DNA of 64,000 bases from Duffyella gerundensis (GTDB lineage: Bacteria > Pseudomonadota > Gammaproteobacteria > Enterobacterales > Enterobacteriaceae): assembly GCF_001517405.1 (NCBI RefSeq), contig NZ_LN907827.1, positions 1,866,587 through 1,930,586 of the forward strand, given 5' to 3'. Of this stretch, positions 1 to 8,334 are shown piece after piece; the first letter of the stretch is position 1; each line of letters begins with the position of its first letter. Below the pieces are notes generated by a model. The model had not been told where the DNA came from and searched no databases. It saw nothing but the letters and a program-made list of their open reading frames with translations. Made by a program: the position numbers and the translations under genes.

Positions 1-376
1 GAGCGAATGGGTCATCGAATGCGCCGACCAGCAGCGCGACGCCGCCGAGCGGGCGCATACTCTGCTTCAGCACCATCCGGCGATCACCGCCGTGCTCTGC
101 TATAACGCCGCGGTGGCGATGGGCTGCTATTTTGGTGCGCAGCGGGCGGGACGTCGCATCGGCGGTGAGGTGTCTGCCGCCTCGCTGGCGCTGGTAGGAT
201 TTGGCGATGCGCCGGAAGCGGAACTGACCGACCCGCCGCTGACCTTTATCACCAGCTCGGCGCGTGAAATTGGTCGCAACGCTGCTATCCGCCTGCTGCG
301 TCGCATTCAGGATCCGCTGGAGCCGGTGCAGAACGTTATCGTACCGGCGCGGCTGGTGGAGCGCCTGTCGGCGTAA
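1..376 (+). CDS. LacI-family transcriptional regulator, C-terminal part (5' end outside window)
   Basis: The reading frame is open from the window edge to TAA at 374-376 and encodes the last 124 or so residues of a periplasmic-binding-protein-like sensor domain. The stretch ALVGFGDAPEAELTDPPLTF, followed by a helix rich in Ile, Arg and Leu and a final VPARLVERLS, is typical of the C-terminal half of LacI/GalR regulators, where a strand, an effector-pocket loop and the last dimerisation helix occur. The DNA-binding head lies outside the window. In E. coli malI sits a few genes from ydgA, so MalI is a candidate, but I cannot confirm it from this fragment. A bidirectional terminator separates it from convergent ydgA. 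Confidence 0.8.
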   Translation, partial: SEWVIECADQQRDAAERAHTLLQHHPAITAVLCYNAAVAMGCYFGAQRAGRRIGGEVSAASLALVGFGDAPEAELTDPPLTFITSSAREIGRNAAIRLLRRIQDPLEPVQNVIVPARLVERLSA

Positions 377-400
377 AGCGGGCGGTGAAGGATAAAAAAA

Positions 401-418
401 GGGTCGCCTGAGCGACCC
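401..418. terminator. Bidirectional intrinsic terminator between the lacI-type gene and ydgA
   Basis: A 7-bp stem GGGTCGC/GCGACCC with a 4-nt loop is preceded by a run of A and followed by a run of T, so it can end transcription from both convergent genes. Confidence 0.85.
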
Positions 419-444
419 TTTTTGTTGCAGCGAACCGAAATGGC

Positions 445-1938
445 TTACTGCGGCATGCCAGCGGGAATACCCAGCATGTAATGGGCGAGGAACTGATCGA
501 GCGGCATTTTGTCGCCGTTCATCGTCACCTGACCGGTGGCATATTGCAGGCTGGTGACAATGTTGTCGTCCTGCTGGGTGGTCAGACGGAACATCTGCCC
601 CATCGCGGCAAAACCTTTTACCTGCTGCTCAGCCAGCTTGTTGGCATCGGCTTCGTTGTAACCCTGAGACATGCCGACGCGGCGCATCACTTCGGTGGCC
701 ATATCCATATTGATCACCAGCTTGCCATCCACGGTTTTCAGCACGCGATCCACGGCATCACCCAGCGTCTGCGGTTCGCCAGTCACGGTAGCCGGATCTT
801 TGAAATTCACGGCAAAGTTAAGCGTGCTTTCGCCTTTGCTGTTTTTCCAGCTCAGCGGGGCGATGTTGACCACCGGGCTGCCTTTCAACAGCAGCGGCAG
901 GTTATTCGCCAGCACCTGGCGTACGCCCAGCTGATAACGCAGCGGATCCTGCGCGATGCCCGGCTGGTTCATCAGCTGTTCCATCTGCGCGTTGTAGCTG
1001 GTCTGGAACGCCTTGAATGCGTCACCATCAAGCTGTGACAGTTTCAGCGTCAGCTTCGCCTGGCCGAAATCCTGATTCAGCAACGTGATTTTGTCTGCGG
1101 CCAGATCGGTATCACCGGCGATCAGGTTATCTTTAGCATCAAACGCCGATTTCAGTTTCACGCCCTGTAACGCAAACGCATCCTGACCGTTGACGCTGGC
1201 GGTGAGTTTATCCAGCTTGAGGTTCTGATCGCCAATGCGCACGCCCTGCGCGGTCAGATGAGTGTTACCGGACATCTCCATACCGTTAAGGGTAAACAGC
1301 ACCGGCTGGTCCATCTGGTTTTTACTGGTCACAGCCAGGCTGCCAATCGAGCTGTCGAAAGAGACTTTATCGCCTTTGCTGTCGGCGCTGATGTTGAACT
1401 GACCGCCGTTGGTGGCCAGGCGCTCGCCGCTCTGCGCGTTCTGGTAATCCACCGGCAGCATATTCACGGCGGTATCGGTCGCGCCGCTGTAGCCAATACG
1501 CGTTTCAGCCTGCATCAGCGATTTGCCCTGGGTCAGCTCAAACAGGCGCTTTAGCGCTTCGGTGTTTTCCAGCTGGCTGTGTACCGACGCCATGCTGGGA
1601 ATCAGGTTAAACTTTTTCAGCTGGGCAAAAGGAAAGGGGCCGTGATCGATATTTTCATTGAGCACGATGCTCTGGCCCGGGCGCAGAAAGGCGTTATCTT
1701 CGGTCTGTGAACTGGCCTGAATCACCACTTTGGCCTGGCTGCTGAACACGCCGCGCTGATAATCCTGATAGCTCACCTTGAGGCGGCTCAACGGGGCGAT
1801 CTGATTCAGCTGGGCGTTGGCCTGCTGCACCAGCTCATCGCGATGATTTTCCAGCTGCTTACCGGTGAACCAGGCGGCGCCGGTCCATACCACGCCGAGC
1901 GCAACGATCACGCCAACGGCAATTTTGCTTTTGTTCAT
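445..1938 (-). CDS. ydgA: YdgA family protein (DUF945)
   Basis: This 497-residue protein has one N-terminal membrane-spanning segment (residues about 6-26, VGVIVALGVVWTGAAWFTG) and a large periplasmic part rich in beta-strand-like alternating patterns, as in the DUF945/YdgA family of Enterobacterales (about 500 residues). The biochemical function of the family is not established. The ATG at 1938 is preceded by AGGATG. It lies between a lacI-type gene and manA, the same neighbourhood as E. coli ydgA next to manA, which supports orthology. The upstream manA terminator means it probably has its own promoter. Confidence 0.88.
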   Translation of the reverse strand: MNKSKIAVGVIVALGVVWTGAAWFTGKQLENHRDELVQQANAQLNQIAPLSRLKVSYQDYQRGVFSSQAKVVIQASSQTEDNAFLRPGQSIVLNENIDHGPFPFAQLKKFNLIPSMASVHSQLENTEALKRLFELTQGKSLMQAETRIGYSGATDTAVNMLPVDYQNAQSGERLATNGGQFNISADSKGDKVSFDSSIGSLAVTSKNQMDQPVLFTLNGMEMSGNTHLTAQGVRIGDQNLKLDKLTASVNGQDAFALQGVKLKSAFDAKDNLIAGDTDLAADKITLLNQDFGQAKLTLKLSQLDGDAFKAFQTSYNAQMEQLMNQPGIAQDPLRYQLGVRQVLANNLPLLLKGSPVVNIAPLSWKNSKGESTLNFAVNFKDPATVTGEPQTLGDAVDRVLKTVDGKLVINMDMATEVMRRVGMSQGYNEADANKLAEQQVKGFAAMGQMFRLTTQQDDNIVTSLQYATGQVTMNGDKMPLDQFLAHYMLGIPAGMPQ

Positions 1939-1991
1939 GGATTCATCCTTTTACCGTGTCATTCGCCCGCTGGCTGCCGTTGGGCGAAGAA

Positions 1992-2010
1992 AAGCGCCCC
2001 AGGGGCGCTT
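1992..2010 (-). terminator. Intrinsic terminator of manA
   Basis: AAGCGCCCC / GGGGCGCTT form a 9-bp stem around one base. Read on the minus strand the stem is followed by TTTTCTT, just downstream of the manA stop codon at 2063. Confidence 0.75.
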
Positions 2011-2062
2011 AGTTAATTTCTTGAATAATAATAGCATTTGGCACGCAGGCCGTCAGCCGCCG

Positions 2063-3235
2063 TCAGCAATCATTATAGACCTGCGCCAGACGACCACTGC
2101 CGCTGACTGAAACGGGCCAGTCGTTGGCCGCCACGAAGCAGGATTCACCCGCTTTCAGCGTAATGTTGCCGTGCTGCGCGGTCAGCGTCGCCTCGCCTTC
2201 GATGCAGAACAGGATCGCTGCGCTGTGCAGGCTAACAGCCTGCGGCTGCGTGTTCAGCGTGTGAATCGCAAAGGCGAAATCGTCCACCGGGATTGGGAAA
2301 TGCAGGCTGTTGCCCTGCGCCTGCGGCGTGGTCAACAGCGTCGCGGCCGGGCTGGCGCTGAACCTGACATTGGCCAGCAGCTCGGGAATATCGATGAACT
2401 TGGGGGTCAGTCCGGCACGCAGCACGTTATCGGAGTTAGCCATCACCTCCAGCGCCATGCCGTGCAGGTAGGCGTGCGGCGTTTCCGCAAACAGAAACAT
2501 CGCTTCGCCCGGCTGCAGCTCAATCACGTTGAGCAGCAGCGGCGAAAACAGGCCGCTGTCATCGGGATATTCGTCGGCGATAAAGGCGATCGCCTGCCAC
2601 GGCTGACCCTGATGGTTAAGCAGCGCCGATTTCAGCACCGCCAGCGCGCGCGATTTTTCCTCATCGCGCAGCGACAGCAGGCGGGAGAACAGCTCAGCCA
2701 GATGTTTCTCGTCGGGCTGCTGCAAAAAATGGGCGATGGCAGGGTGCGCGCCCGCCACCGGCTGCAGCAGCGAAACCATCTCAGGCAGCTCGCGAAAGCC
2801 GTTCATCGCCAGGAACGGCGTCAGGGCATAAACCAGCTCCGGCTTGTGGTTGGCATCTTTGTAATTACGATGGGCGGCATCAATCGGCACGCCCTCGTGA
2901 TCCTCTTTAGCAAAACCGGCTTCCGCGGCGGCTTTGCTCGGATGCACCTGAATCGACAGCGGCTTGTCGGCGCACAGCACCTTAAACAGAAAAGGCAGTT
3001 CGCCAAAACGTTTTGCCACGGTATCGCCCAGCATCGATGACCTGTCGTTATCGATCAGCGTGCGCAGCGACATGGGCTGACCGTTGATTTCAACCTGCGA
3101 CGGGCTCTTTGGATGGGCGCCCATCCAGAGTTCCGCCACCGGCTGTTGCTGAGGATTGGCTATGCCGTAACGTTCAGCCAGCGCCGTTTTGCTGCCCCAT
3201 GCGTAATGTTGCAGCGTATTGATCATTTTTTGCAT
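2063..3235 (-). CDS. manA: Mannose-6-phosphate isomerase (type I)
   Basis: The enzyme interconverts mannose 6-phosphate and fructose 6-phosphate in the cytoplasm and so feeds mannose into glycolysis or supplies GDP-mannose synthesis. I place the start at 3235 (MQKMINTLQHYAWGSKTAL), which matches the N-terminus of E. coli ManA, has GGGAG upstream and gives 390 residues against 391 in E. coli; the frame stays open further upstream without a better start. The zinc-site motifs are visible: SIQVHPSK near residue 95, HKPELVYAL near 133 and the cupin segment around PHAYLHGMALEVM. In E. coli fumA lies between manA and fumC, but here manA and fumC are directly divergent. Confidence 0.96.
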   Translation of the reverse strand: MQKMINTLQHYAWGSKTALAERYGIANPQQQPVAELWMGAHPKSPSQVEINGQPMSLRTLIDNDRSSMLGDTVAKRFGELPFLFKVLCADKPLSIQVHPSKAAAEAGFAKEDHEGVPIDAAHRNYKDANHKPELVYALTPFLAMNGFRELPEMVSLLQPVAGAHPAIAHFLQQPDEKHLAELFSRLLSLRDEEKSRALAVLKSALLNHQGQPWQAIAFIADEYPDDSGLFSPLLLNVIELQPGEAMFLFAETPHAYLHGMALEVMANSDNVLRAGLTPKFIDIPELLANVRFSASPAATLLTTPQAQGNSLHFPIPVDDFAFAIHTLNTQPQAVSLHSAAILFCIEGEATLTAQHGNITLKAGESCFVAANDWPVSVSGSGRLAQVYNDC

Positions 3236-3422
3236 CACAACTCCCTCGTAAGCGATTTTTCTGGCGTTATTAAAGCAGAAAGCCAGATGAAAAAACCTGA
3301 CTAAATGCAATAAGGACGAGCGGCTCGCATAATGTTAAATTATTGTATGTAACACTCATGCCCGCCCGTGGGGCAGAGAATCAGGAACACCACCCTCAGA
3401 CCGTACAAAAGGAGACGTAGTC

Positions 3423-4820
3423 ATGGCAGCCAACCGCATTGAAAAAGATTCAATGGGCCCAATCGACGTACCGGATGATAAATTATGGGGCGCGCAAACC
3501 CAGCGTTCACTTGAGCATTTTCGTATCTCCACCGAGAAGATGCCGATCGAACTGGTGCATGCGCTGGCGCTGACCAAGCGTGCTGCCGCAAAAGTAAACA
3601 GTGACCTAAGATTGTTACCGCAGGAGCGCGCCGAAGCGATTATTCAGGCCGCCGATGAAGTGCTGGCTAACCAGCATAAAGATGAGTTTCCGCTGGCGAT
3701 CTGGCAGACCGGTTCCGGCACGCAAACCAACATGAACATGAATGAAGTCCTCGCTAACCGCGCCAGCGAAATTCTTGGCGGCGAGCGCGGCATGTCGCGG
3801 CTGGTGCATCCCAACGATGACGTTAACAAGAGCCAGAGCTCCAACGACGTTTTCCCGACCGCTATGCACGTTGCCGCGGTCATTGCGGTGCGCGAACATC
3901 TGATTCCGCAGCTGCAGGTGCTGAAGCAAACCCTGCACAGCAAGGCAGAGGCGTTCAAGGATATCGTGAAAATTGGCCGTACTCACCTGCAGGACGCCAC
4001 GCCGCTGACCCTCGGCCAGGAGATTTCCGGCTGGGTCGCGATGCTCGAGCACAATCTCAAACATATCGAACAGAGCATTCCGCACGTTGCTGAGTTAGCG
4101 CTGGGCGGCACCGCAGTGGGCACCGGGCTGAACACCCATCCGGAATATGCGGTACGCGTGGCCAAAGAGCTGGCAGAGCTGACGAAACAGCCGTTTGTCA
4201 CCGCACCGAACAAATTTGAAGCACTGGCCACCTGCGACGCGTTGGTGCATGGGCACGGTGCGCTGAAAGGACTGGCAGCCTCGCTGATGAAAATTGCCAA
4301 CGATGTGCGCTGGCTTTCGTCAGGCCCGCGCTGCGGCATTGGCGAAATTGCCATTCCCGAAAATGAGCCAGGCAGCTCAATCATGCCGGGTAAAGTCAAC
4401 CCGACGCAGTGTGAAGCGTTAACCATGCTCTGCTGTCAGGTGATGGGTAACGATGTCGCGGTGAATATCGGCGGCGCCTCCGGTAACTTTGAACTGAACG
4501 TGTTCCGTCCAATGGTTATTCATAACTTCCTGCAGTCCATTCGCCTGCTGGCTGACGGCATGGACAGCTTTAATCACCATTGCGCCGTGGGCATCGAACC
4601 TAATCACGACCGTATCAGCCAGCTGCTGAACGAATCGCTGATGCTGGTGACCGCGCTGAACACGCACATTGGCTACGATAAAGCGGCGGAAATCGCCAAG
4701 CAGGCGCATAAACAAGGCCTGACGTTGAAGGCCTCCGCCCTGAAGCTGGGCTATCTCAGCGAAGAGGAGTTCGACCGCTGGGTGCGTCCGGAAGAGATGG
4801 TTGGCAGCATGAAGCAGTAA
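3423..4820 (+). CDS. fumC: Class II fumarate hydratase
   Basis: The protein converts fumarate and water to L-malate in the TCA cycle. It is the iron-free, heat- and superoxide-stable fumarase and acts as a homotetramer. The 465 residues carry the superfamily signature [10 protein letters not shown], the substrate-binding segment [21 protein letters not shown] and the B-site region [23 protein letters not shown] stands 7-8 bases before the ATG. The gene is divergent from manA with about 190 bp between them and is followed by a strong terminator, so it is probably monocistronic. No fumA (Fe-S class I fumarase) is present at this position. Confidence 0.97.
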   Translation: MAANRIEKDSMGPIDVPDDKLWGAQTQRSLEHFRISTEKMPIELVHALALTKRAAAKVNSDLRLLPQERAEAIIQAADEVLANQHKDEFPLAIWQTGSGTQTNMNMNEVLANRASEILGGERGMSRLVHPNDDVNKSQSSNDVFPTAMHVAAVIAVREHLIPQLQVLKQTLHSKAEAFKDIVKIGRTHLQDATPLTLGQEISGWVAMLEHNLKHIEQSIPHVAELALGGTAVGTGLNTHPEYAVRVAKELAELTKQPFVTAPNKFEALATCDALVHGHGALKGLAASLMKIANDVRWLSSGPRCGIGEIAIPENEPGSSIMPGKVNPTQCEALTMLCCQVMGNDVAVNIGGASGNFELNVFRPMVIHNFLQSIRLLADGMDSFNHHCAVGIEPNHDRISQLLNESLMLVTALNTHIGYDKAAEIAKQAHKQGLTLKASALKLGYLSEEEFDRWVRPEEMVGSMKQ

Positions 4821-4839
4821 CGCTGATTCTGCTGATAAT

Positions 4840-4863
4840 GGCGGCCTGCGGGCCGCCTTTTTT
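4840..4863 (+). terminator. Intrinsic terminator of fumC
   Basis: GGCGGCC, a 4-nt TGCG loop and GGCCGCC are followed by seven T residues, directly after the fumC stop codon and before the 3' end of convergent tus. Confidence 0.9.
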
Positions 4864-4866
4864 ATG

Positions 4867-5796
4867 CTAAAACGGCTGCTCACTGAAGAGGTAAAGCCGC
4901 GGAATCAGGCTGTATAGCGGAATCGACTGCGGTTTATGCCGATGCTGCACGTTGGCGGCATCGTAATCCAGCAGCTCGCCCGGTACCGGCACGCGGCTGC
5001 GATCCGGACAGAGGATCAGCAACGGAGAAGGGCAGGCAAACTGCGTCTGTTTTTGCTGGTCGGCATGCCAGATGCGGGCAATCGGCTGCACCTTGACCGG
5101 CCGTTTGATTTTCAGGCGCGCGGTTTTCGGCAGCGCCTTCACCAGCGCCAGCTCCTGTTGCACCTTCTCAGCCCACTGCTCTTTGCTCCACGGCGCCCGG
5201 GCGCGGCCCGCCTTCAGGCTTTTCTCCAGTTGAGTGATAATCTCATCGCAGCTAACGTTCTTAATGATGTGCTTGTTAGCCCAGCCAAAGCGCACGCTAT
5301 CCGGTGCATCCAGCAGGGTGATGGTGCGATAGGCATTGAGCGTAATCAGGCCAGGGAAATGCTGGTGAACAAATTCAAAGCGCGCTTCAGAGGGCAGGCC
5401 AGCATCGACGGTAATCAGCTGCTCAAACCGCGCCTTGAGTTGATTAATGCTGGCGACCTGCTGATGCAGCAGGGCGGCTGCCGGACCGCTGCTCTCAAAG
5501 CAGATTACACCGGGCAAGCGCACCGCGGCTTTGGTGCTGAGCTTCTCCGACTGCTGCTGCATGAACAGGCGGCAGTAGTGTTGCAGGGCGATATCGCGGG
5601 CCTTTTTCCCCAACTGCTGTTCGACGTGAATCTGCGTAATTTCCGCATGTTCGGTGCCTTTCTCTATCGGCGGCAGGGTAAATACCCTCGCCATGAGCAG
5701 CGGTAAATGCTGTAAATCGTCGCGCAGTGCGGCCAGCTCGGTTTCCAGCTGGCTCAGGCACTGACGCATATCTTCCACCAGATCGTAACGCGACAT
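4867..5796 (-). CDS. tus: DNA replication terminus site-binding protein Tus
   Basis: Tus binds Ter sites as a monomer and blocks the replisome from one side, which confines fork meeting to the terminus. The 309 residues match E. coli Tus along most of the length. Well conserved blocks are SKAAVRLPGV, LPGLITLNAYRT, FGWANKHIIKN (residues about 175-185), LKIKRPVKVQPIAR (the DNA-contacting beta region) and NVQHRHKP near the C-terminus. The extreme C-terminus differs. A Ter-like site overlaps its promoter and leader, as in E. coli where TerB makes tus autoregulated, and a second Ter lies 50 bp further upstream. It is convergent with fumC, as in E. coli. Confidence 0.96.
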   Translation of the reverse strand: MSRYDLVEDMRQCLSQLETELAALRDDLQHLPLLMARVFTLPPIEKGTEHAEITQIHVEQQLGKKARDIALQHYCRLFMQQQSEKLSTKAAVRLPGVICFESSGPAAALLHQQVASINQLKARFEQLITVDAGLPSEARFEFVHQHFPGLITLNAYRTITLLDAPDSVRFGWANKHIIKNVSCDEIITQLEKSLKAGRARAPWSKEQWAEKVQQELALVKALPKTARLKIKRPVKVQPIARIWHADQQKQTQFACPSPLLILCPDRSRVPVPGELLDYDAANVQHRHKPQSIPLYSLIPRLYLFSEQPF

Positions 5797-5805
5797 ACGG
5801 GTTCC

Positions 5806-5820
5806 TTAGTTACAACACAC
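5806..5820 (-). promoter_or_regulatory. Ter-like Tus-binding site at the tus promoter (TerB equivalent)
   Basis: The minus strand reads GTGTGTTGTAACTAA, which differs from the E. coli Ter core GTATGTTGTAACTAA at one position. It ends 10 bp before the tus start codon, the position of TerB in E. coli, so it is expected to autorepress tus and to block forks moving leftward. Confidence 0.8.
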
Positions 5821-5857
5821 TAATAAGCACTATAGCAGAAGTAACGCGATCCACTAA

Positions 5858-5871
5858 TAGTTACAACATAC
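5858..5871 (-). promoter_or_regulatory. Second Ter site upstream of tus
   Basis: The minus strand reads GTATGTTGTAACTA, a perfect match to the 14-bp Ter core including the G that pairs with the flipped cytosine in the locked Tus complex. It has the same orientation as the tus-proximal site 50 bp away, so the pair should act in tandem against leftward forks. Confidence 0.85.
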
Positions 5872-5969
5872 AAATTAGTTGTTATCATATGCAAACATCA
5901 GGCATTGTGCAACGTTTGGTCTGGCAGAAAAGAAGGCCGCAGGCAGCAACATCACCACCTGCGTCGTGA

Positions 5970-7217
5970 TTACAGCTTGCGTAACAGCAGTCGCCAGCCG
6001 GTAAACAGCGCCAGCAACAGCAGGGCGCTGATAAACACGGTAATGCCCATCCAGCCGTAGTTATGCCAGAACACACCCCCCAGGGTTCCGGCCACGCTGG
6101 AACCCACGTAATAGCTGAACAGATAAAGTGAGGAGGCCTGGCCTTTTGCACGACGTGCCCGGGCACCAATCCAGCCGCTCGCCACAGCATGCGCGGCAAA
6201 GAAGCCTGCGGCAAACAGCATCATGCCCACCAGAATCAGCCAGATTGAGGTGAATGCCGTAATCAACAGGCCACAAAACATGATCGCCGTGGCGCCGAGC
6301 ATCACCGGGCCGCGGCCATATTTTGCGGTGAGCGCGCCCGCTTTTGGCGAGCTCCATGAGCCGGTCAGATAGACCACCGAGAGCAGCCCAACTACCGCCT
6401 GGCTTAGCGACCAGGGCGCGCTGAGCAGACGATAACCGATGTAGTTAAACAGCGTCACAAACGCGCCCATTAACAGGAAACCTTCGGCAAACAGCAGCGG
6501 CAATCCCTGATCGCGCCAGTGCAGGCGGAAATTAATCAGCAGATTGCGCGGGCGCAGCGAAGCCGGGCGGAAATGGCGTGAAACCGGTAATATCTTCCAG
6601 AACATCAACGCCGAGGCGAGGGCGAAGCAGCCAATCGCCATCACCGCCACGCGCCATGAGGAAAAGTCGGTGATCACGCCGCTAAGCAGGCGTCCGCTCA
6701 TGCCGCCAATTGAATTGCCGCTGATGTAGAGGCCCATCGAAAAGGCGACCACGCTGGGGTGAATCTCTTCGCTCAGGTAGGTCATGCCTACCGCGGCCAC
6801 GCCGCTCAGCGAGAGGCCAATCAGCGCGCGCATAATCAGGATGGCATGCCAGCTGGTCATCATCGCCGAAAGCAGGGTGAAAATCGCTGCCAGCAGCAGC
6901 GCCACCACCATCACAGATTTGCGGCCAACCGCATCGGACAGCGGCCCGGTAAACAGCAAACCTACAGCCATCAGGCCGGTAGAAATAGAGAGCGAAAAGC
7001 TGCTTTCGGCGGGCGATACGCCAAACTCCTGCGACAGTACCGGCAGAATCGGCTGCACGCAGTAGAGCAGGGCAAAAGTGGCGAGGCCAGCGGAAAACAG
7101 CGCCAGCGTGACGCGCATAAATTGTGGCGTGCCGCGTTTAATGAACAGCGATGGCGATGGCGCGGCGGAGGTAGCGCGTTGACGAGGCAGGTCCGCAGTC
7201 GCGGAAGATCGGTTCAC
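5970..7217 (-). CDS. ynfM: MFS transporter YnfM
   Basis: The 415 residues contain about 12 hydrophobic segments and the MFS loop motif GPLSDAVGRKSVM after the second one. The block FIKRGTPQFMRVTLALFSAG near residue 25 is the start of the conserved part of E. coli YnfM, which is of almost the same length. The substrate is not established; the family is related to arabinose/drug efflux MFS proteins of the inner membrane. The gene is divergent from the LysR gene ynfL, as in E. coli, so YnfL probably controls it from the 96-bp intergenic region. Confidence 0.9.
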   Translation of the reverse strand: MNRSSATADLPRQRATSAAPSPSLFIKRGTPQFMRVTLALFSAGLATFALLYCVQPILPVLSQEFGVSPAESSFSLSISTGLMAVGLLFTGPLSDAVGRKSVMVVALLLAAIFTLLSAMMTSWHAILIMRALIGLSLSGVAAVGMTYLSEEIHPSVVAFSMGLYISGNSIGGMSGRLLSGVITDFSSWRVAVMAIGCFALASALMFWKILPVSRHFRPASLRPRNLLINFRLHWRDQGLPLLFAEGFLLMGAFVTLFNYIGYRLLSAPWSLSQAVVGLLSVVYLTGSWSSPKAGALTAKYGRGPVMLGATAIMFCGLLITAFTSIWLILVGMMLFAAGFFAAHAVASGWIGARARRAKGQASSLYLFSYYVGSSVAGTLGGVFWHNYGWMGITVFISALLLLALFTGWRLLLRKL

Positions 7218-7313
7218 ACCCGGTTCCTTACAGTGGCTGAATGAAACTGCACTCTAGGAAATTGGCATTGAGCTGTCTAATATATTAATAATCTCAAATG
7301 ATATGTTTAAAAT

Positions 7314-8222
7314 ATGAATATCGAACTTCGTCATCTCCGTTATTTTGTCGCCGTCGCCGAAGAGCTACATTTTGGCCGCGCCGCGCTGCGCCTGAACATC
7401 TCACAGCCGCCGCTCAGTCAGCAGATTCAAATCCTCGAGCGCGAGATCAACGCCACGCTGTTTGCCCGCACCAACCGCAGCGTGCAACTCACCGCCGCGG
7501 GGAAGCAGTTTCTGCACGATGCGCGACAGATTCTGCAAAATGTTGAGGATGCCGCCGGGCTGGCCGCGCGGTTGCATCACGGCGATGAAGGCGAACTGCG
7601 CATCGGTTTCACCTCCTCGTCGCCATTTATCTCCTCGGTTTCGGCGGCGCTTTATCGGTTTCGTCAGCGTTATCCGCAGGTGCATCTGCAAATGCAGGAG
7701 ATCAATACTCGTCAGCAGCTGGCACCGCTGAGCGATGGCCGCCTCGATCTCGGTATCATGCGCAATACGCCGTTACCAGAGCCGTTAAACTGGCAGCTGC
7801 TGCTGCGCGAGCCGCTTTACGCGCTGGTTCACCGTGAACACCCGCTGGCCCGCGCCGACAGCCTGTCTGTGGAAGCCTTGCGCCGCGAGCCGTTTGTCTT
7901 CTTCGATCCGCAGGTCGGCACCGCGCTTTACAGCGACATTCTCAGTCTGTTGCAGCGTTACGATATCGCGCCTTACATCACCCAGGAAGCGGGGGAAGCG
8001 ATGACCATTATTGGGCTGGTTGCCACCGGACTTGGCGTGTCGATTCTGCCCGCCTCGTTTCAGCGAGTGCGCCTGATTGACGTGGTGTGGATCCCGCTGC
8101 AGGAAACCGACGCCATTACCGAAGTCTGGCTGGTGTGGTCAAAACAGCGCGAACTTTCCGCCGCGGCCAAAAACATGCGGGCGCTGCTGCTGCAATATCC
8201 AGCAGAACAGGCAGGCGGCTGA
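7314..8222 (+). CDS. ynfL: LysR-family transcriptional regulator YnfL
   Basis: The protein begins MNIELRHLRYFVAVAEELHFGRAALRLNISQPPLSQQI, a standard LysR winged helix-turn-helix, followed by a linker helix and a substrate-binding domain from about residue 90 to 300 (302 residues in total). The head resembles the BenM/CatM/HcaR branch. Its effector is unknown. It is divergent from ynfM and 112 bp upstream of mlc, the E. coli order ynfM-ynfL-mlc, which supports the name. The intergenic region with ynfM is AT-rich and would hold both promoters and the LysR binding site. Confidence 0.9.
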   Translation: MNIELRHLRYFVAVAEELHFGRAALRLNISQPPLSQQIQILEREINATLFARTNRSVQLTAAGKQFLHDARQILQNVEDAAGLAARLHHGDEGELRIGFTSSSPFISSVSAALYRFRQRYPQVHLQMQEINTRQQLAPLSDGRLDLGIMRNTPLPEPLNWQLLLREPLYALVHREHPLARADSLSVEALRREPFVFFDPQVGTALYSDILSLLQRYDIAPYITQEAGEAMTIIGLVATGLGVSILPASFQRVRLIDVVWIPLQETDAITEVWLVWSKQRELSAAAKNMRALLLQYPAEQAGG

Positions 8223-8334
8223 GCTTTTGTGTGCAGTAAATCACATTCCGAATCAAATATTTGACGGCGAACTTTTACTGCTCCACCATACCTGCTGTTT
8301 ATTTAGAAGCGCGAAAATAAGCGGGAGCAGGGTT

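Noticed and set aside
2171..3040. Long plus-strand frame opposite manA (289 codons)
   Set aside because: It is antisense to a highly conserved gene; its Arg/Gln/His-rich translation is typical of a GC-rich shadow.
3327..3345. Dif-like sequence CGCATAATGTTAAATTATTG between manA and fumC
   Set aside because: It shares the XerD arm only in part and lacks the XerC arm and proper 6-bp centre; it is more likely part of the divergent promoter region. The perfect dif is at 37471.
8077..8334. N-terminal extension of Mlc back into ynfL
   Set aside because: The extension lies in ynfL coding sequence in another frame; GTG at 8335 gives the normal Mlc length.
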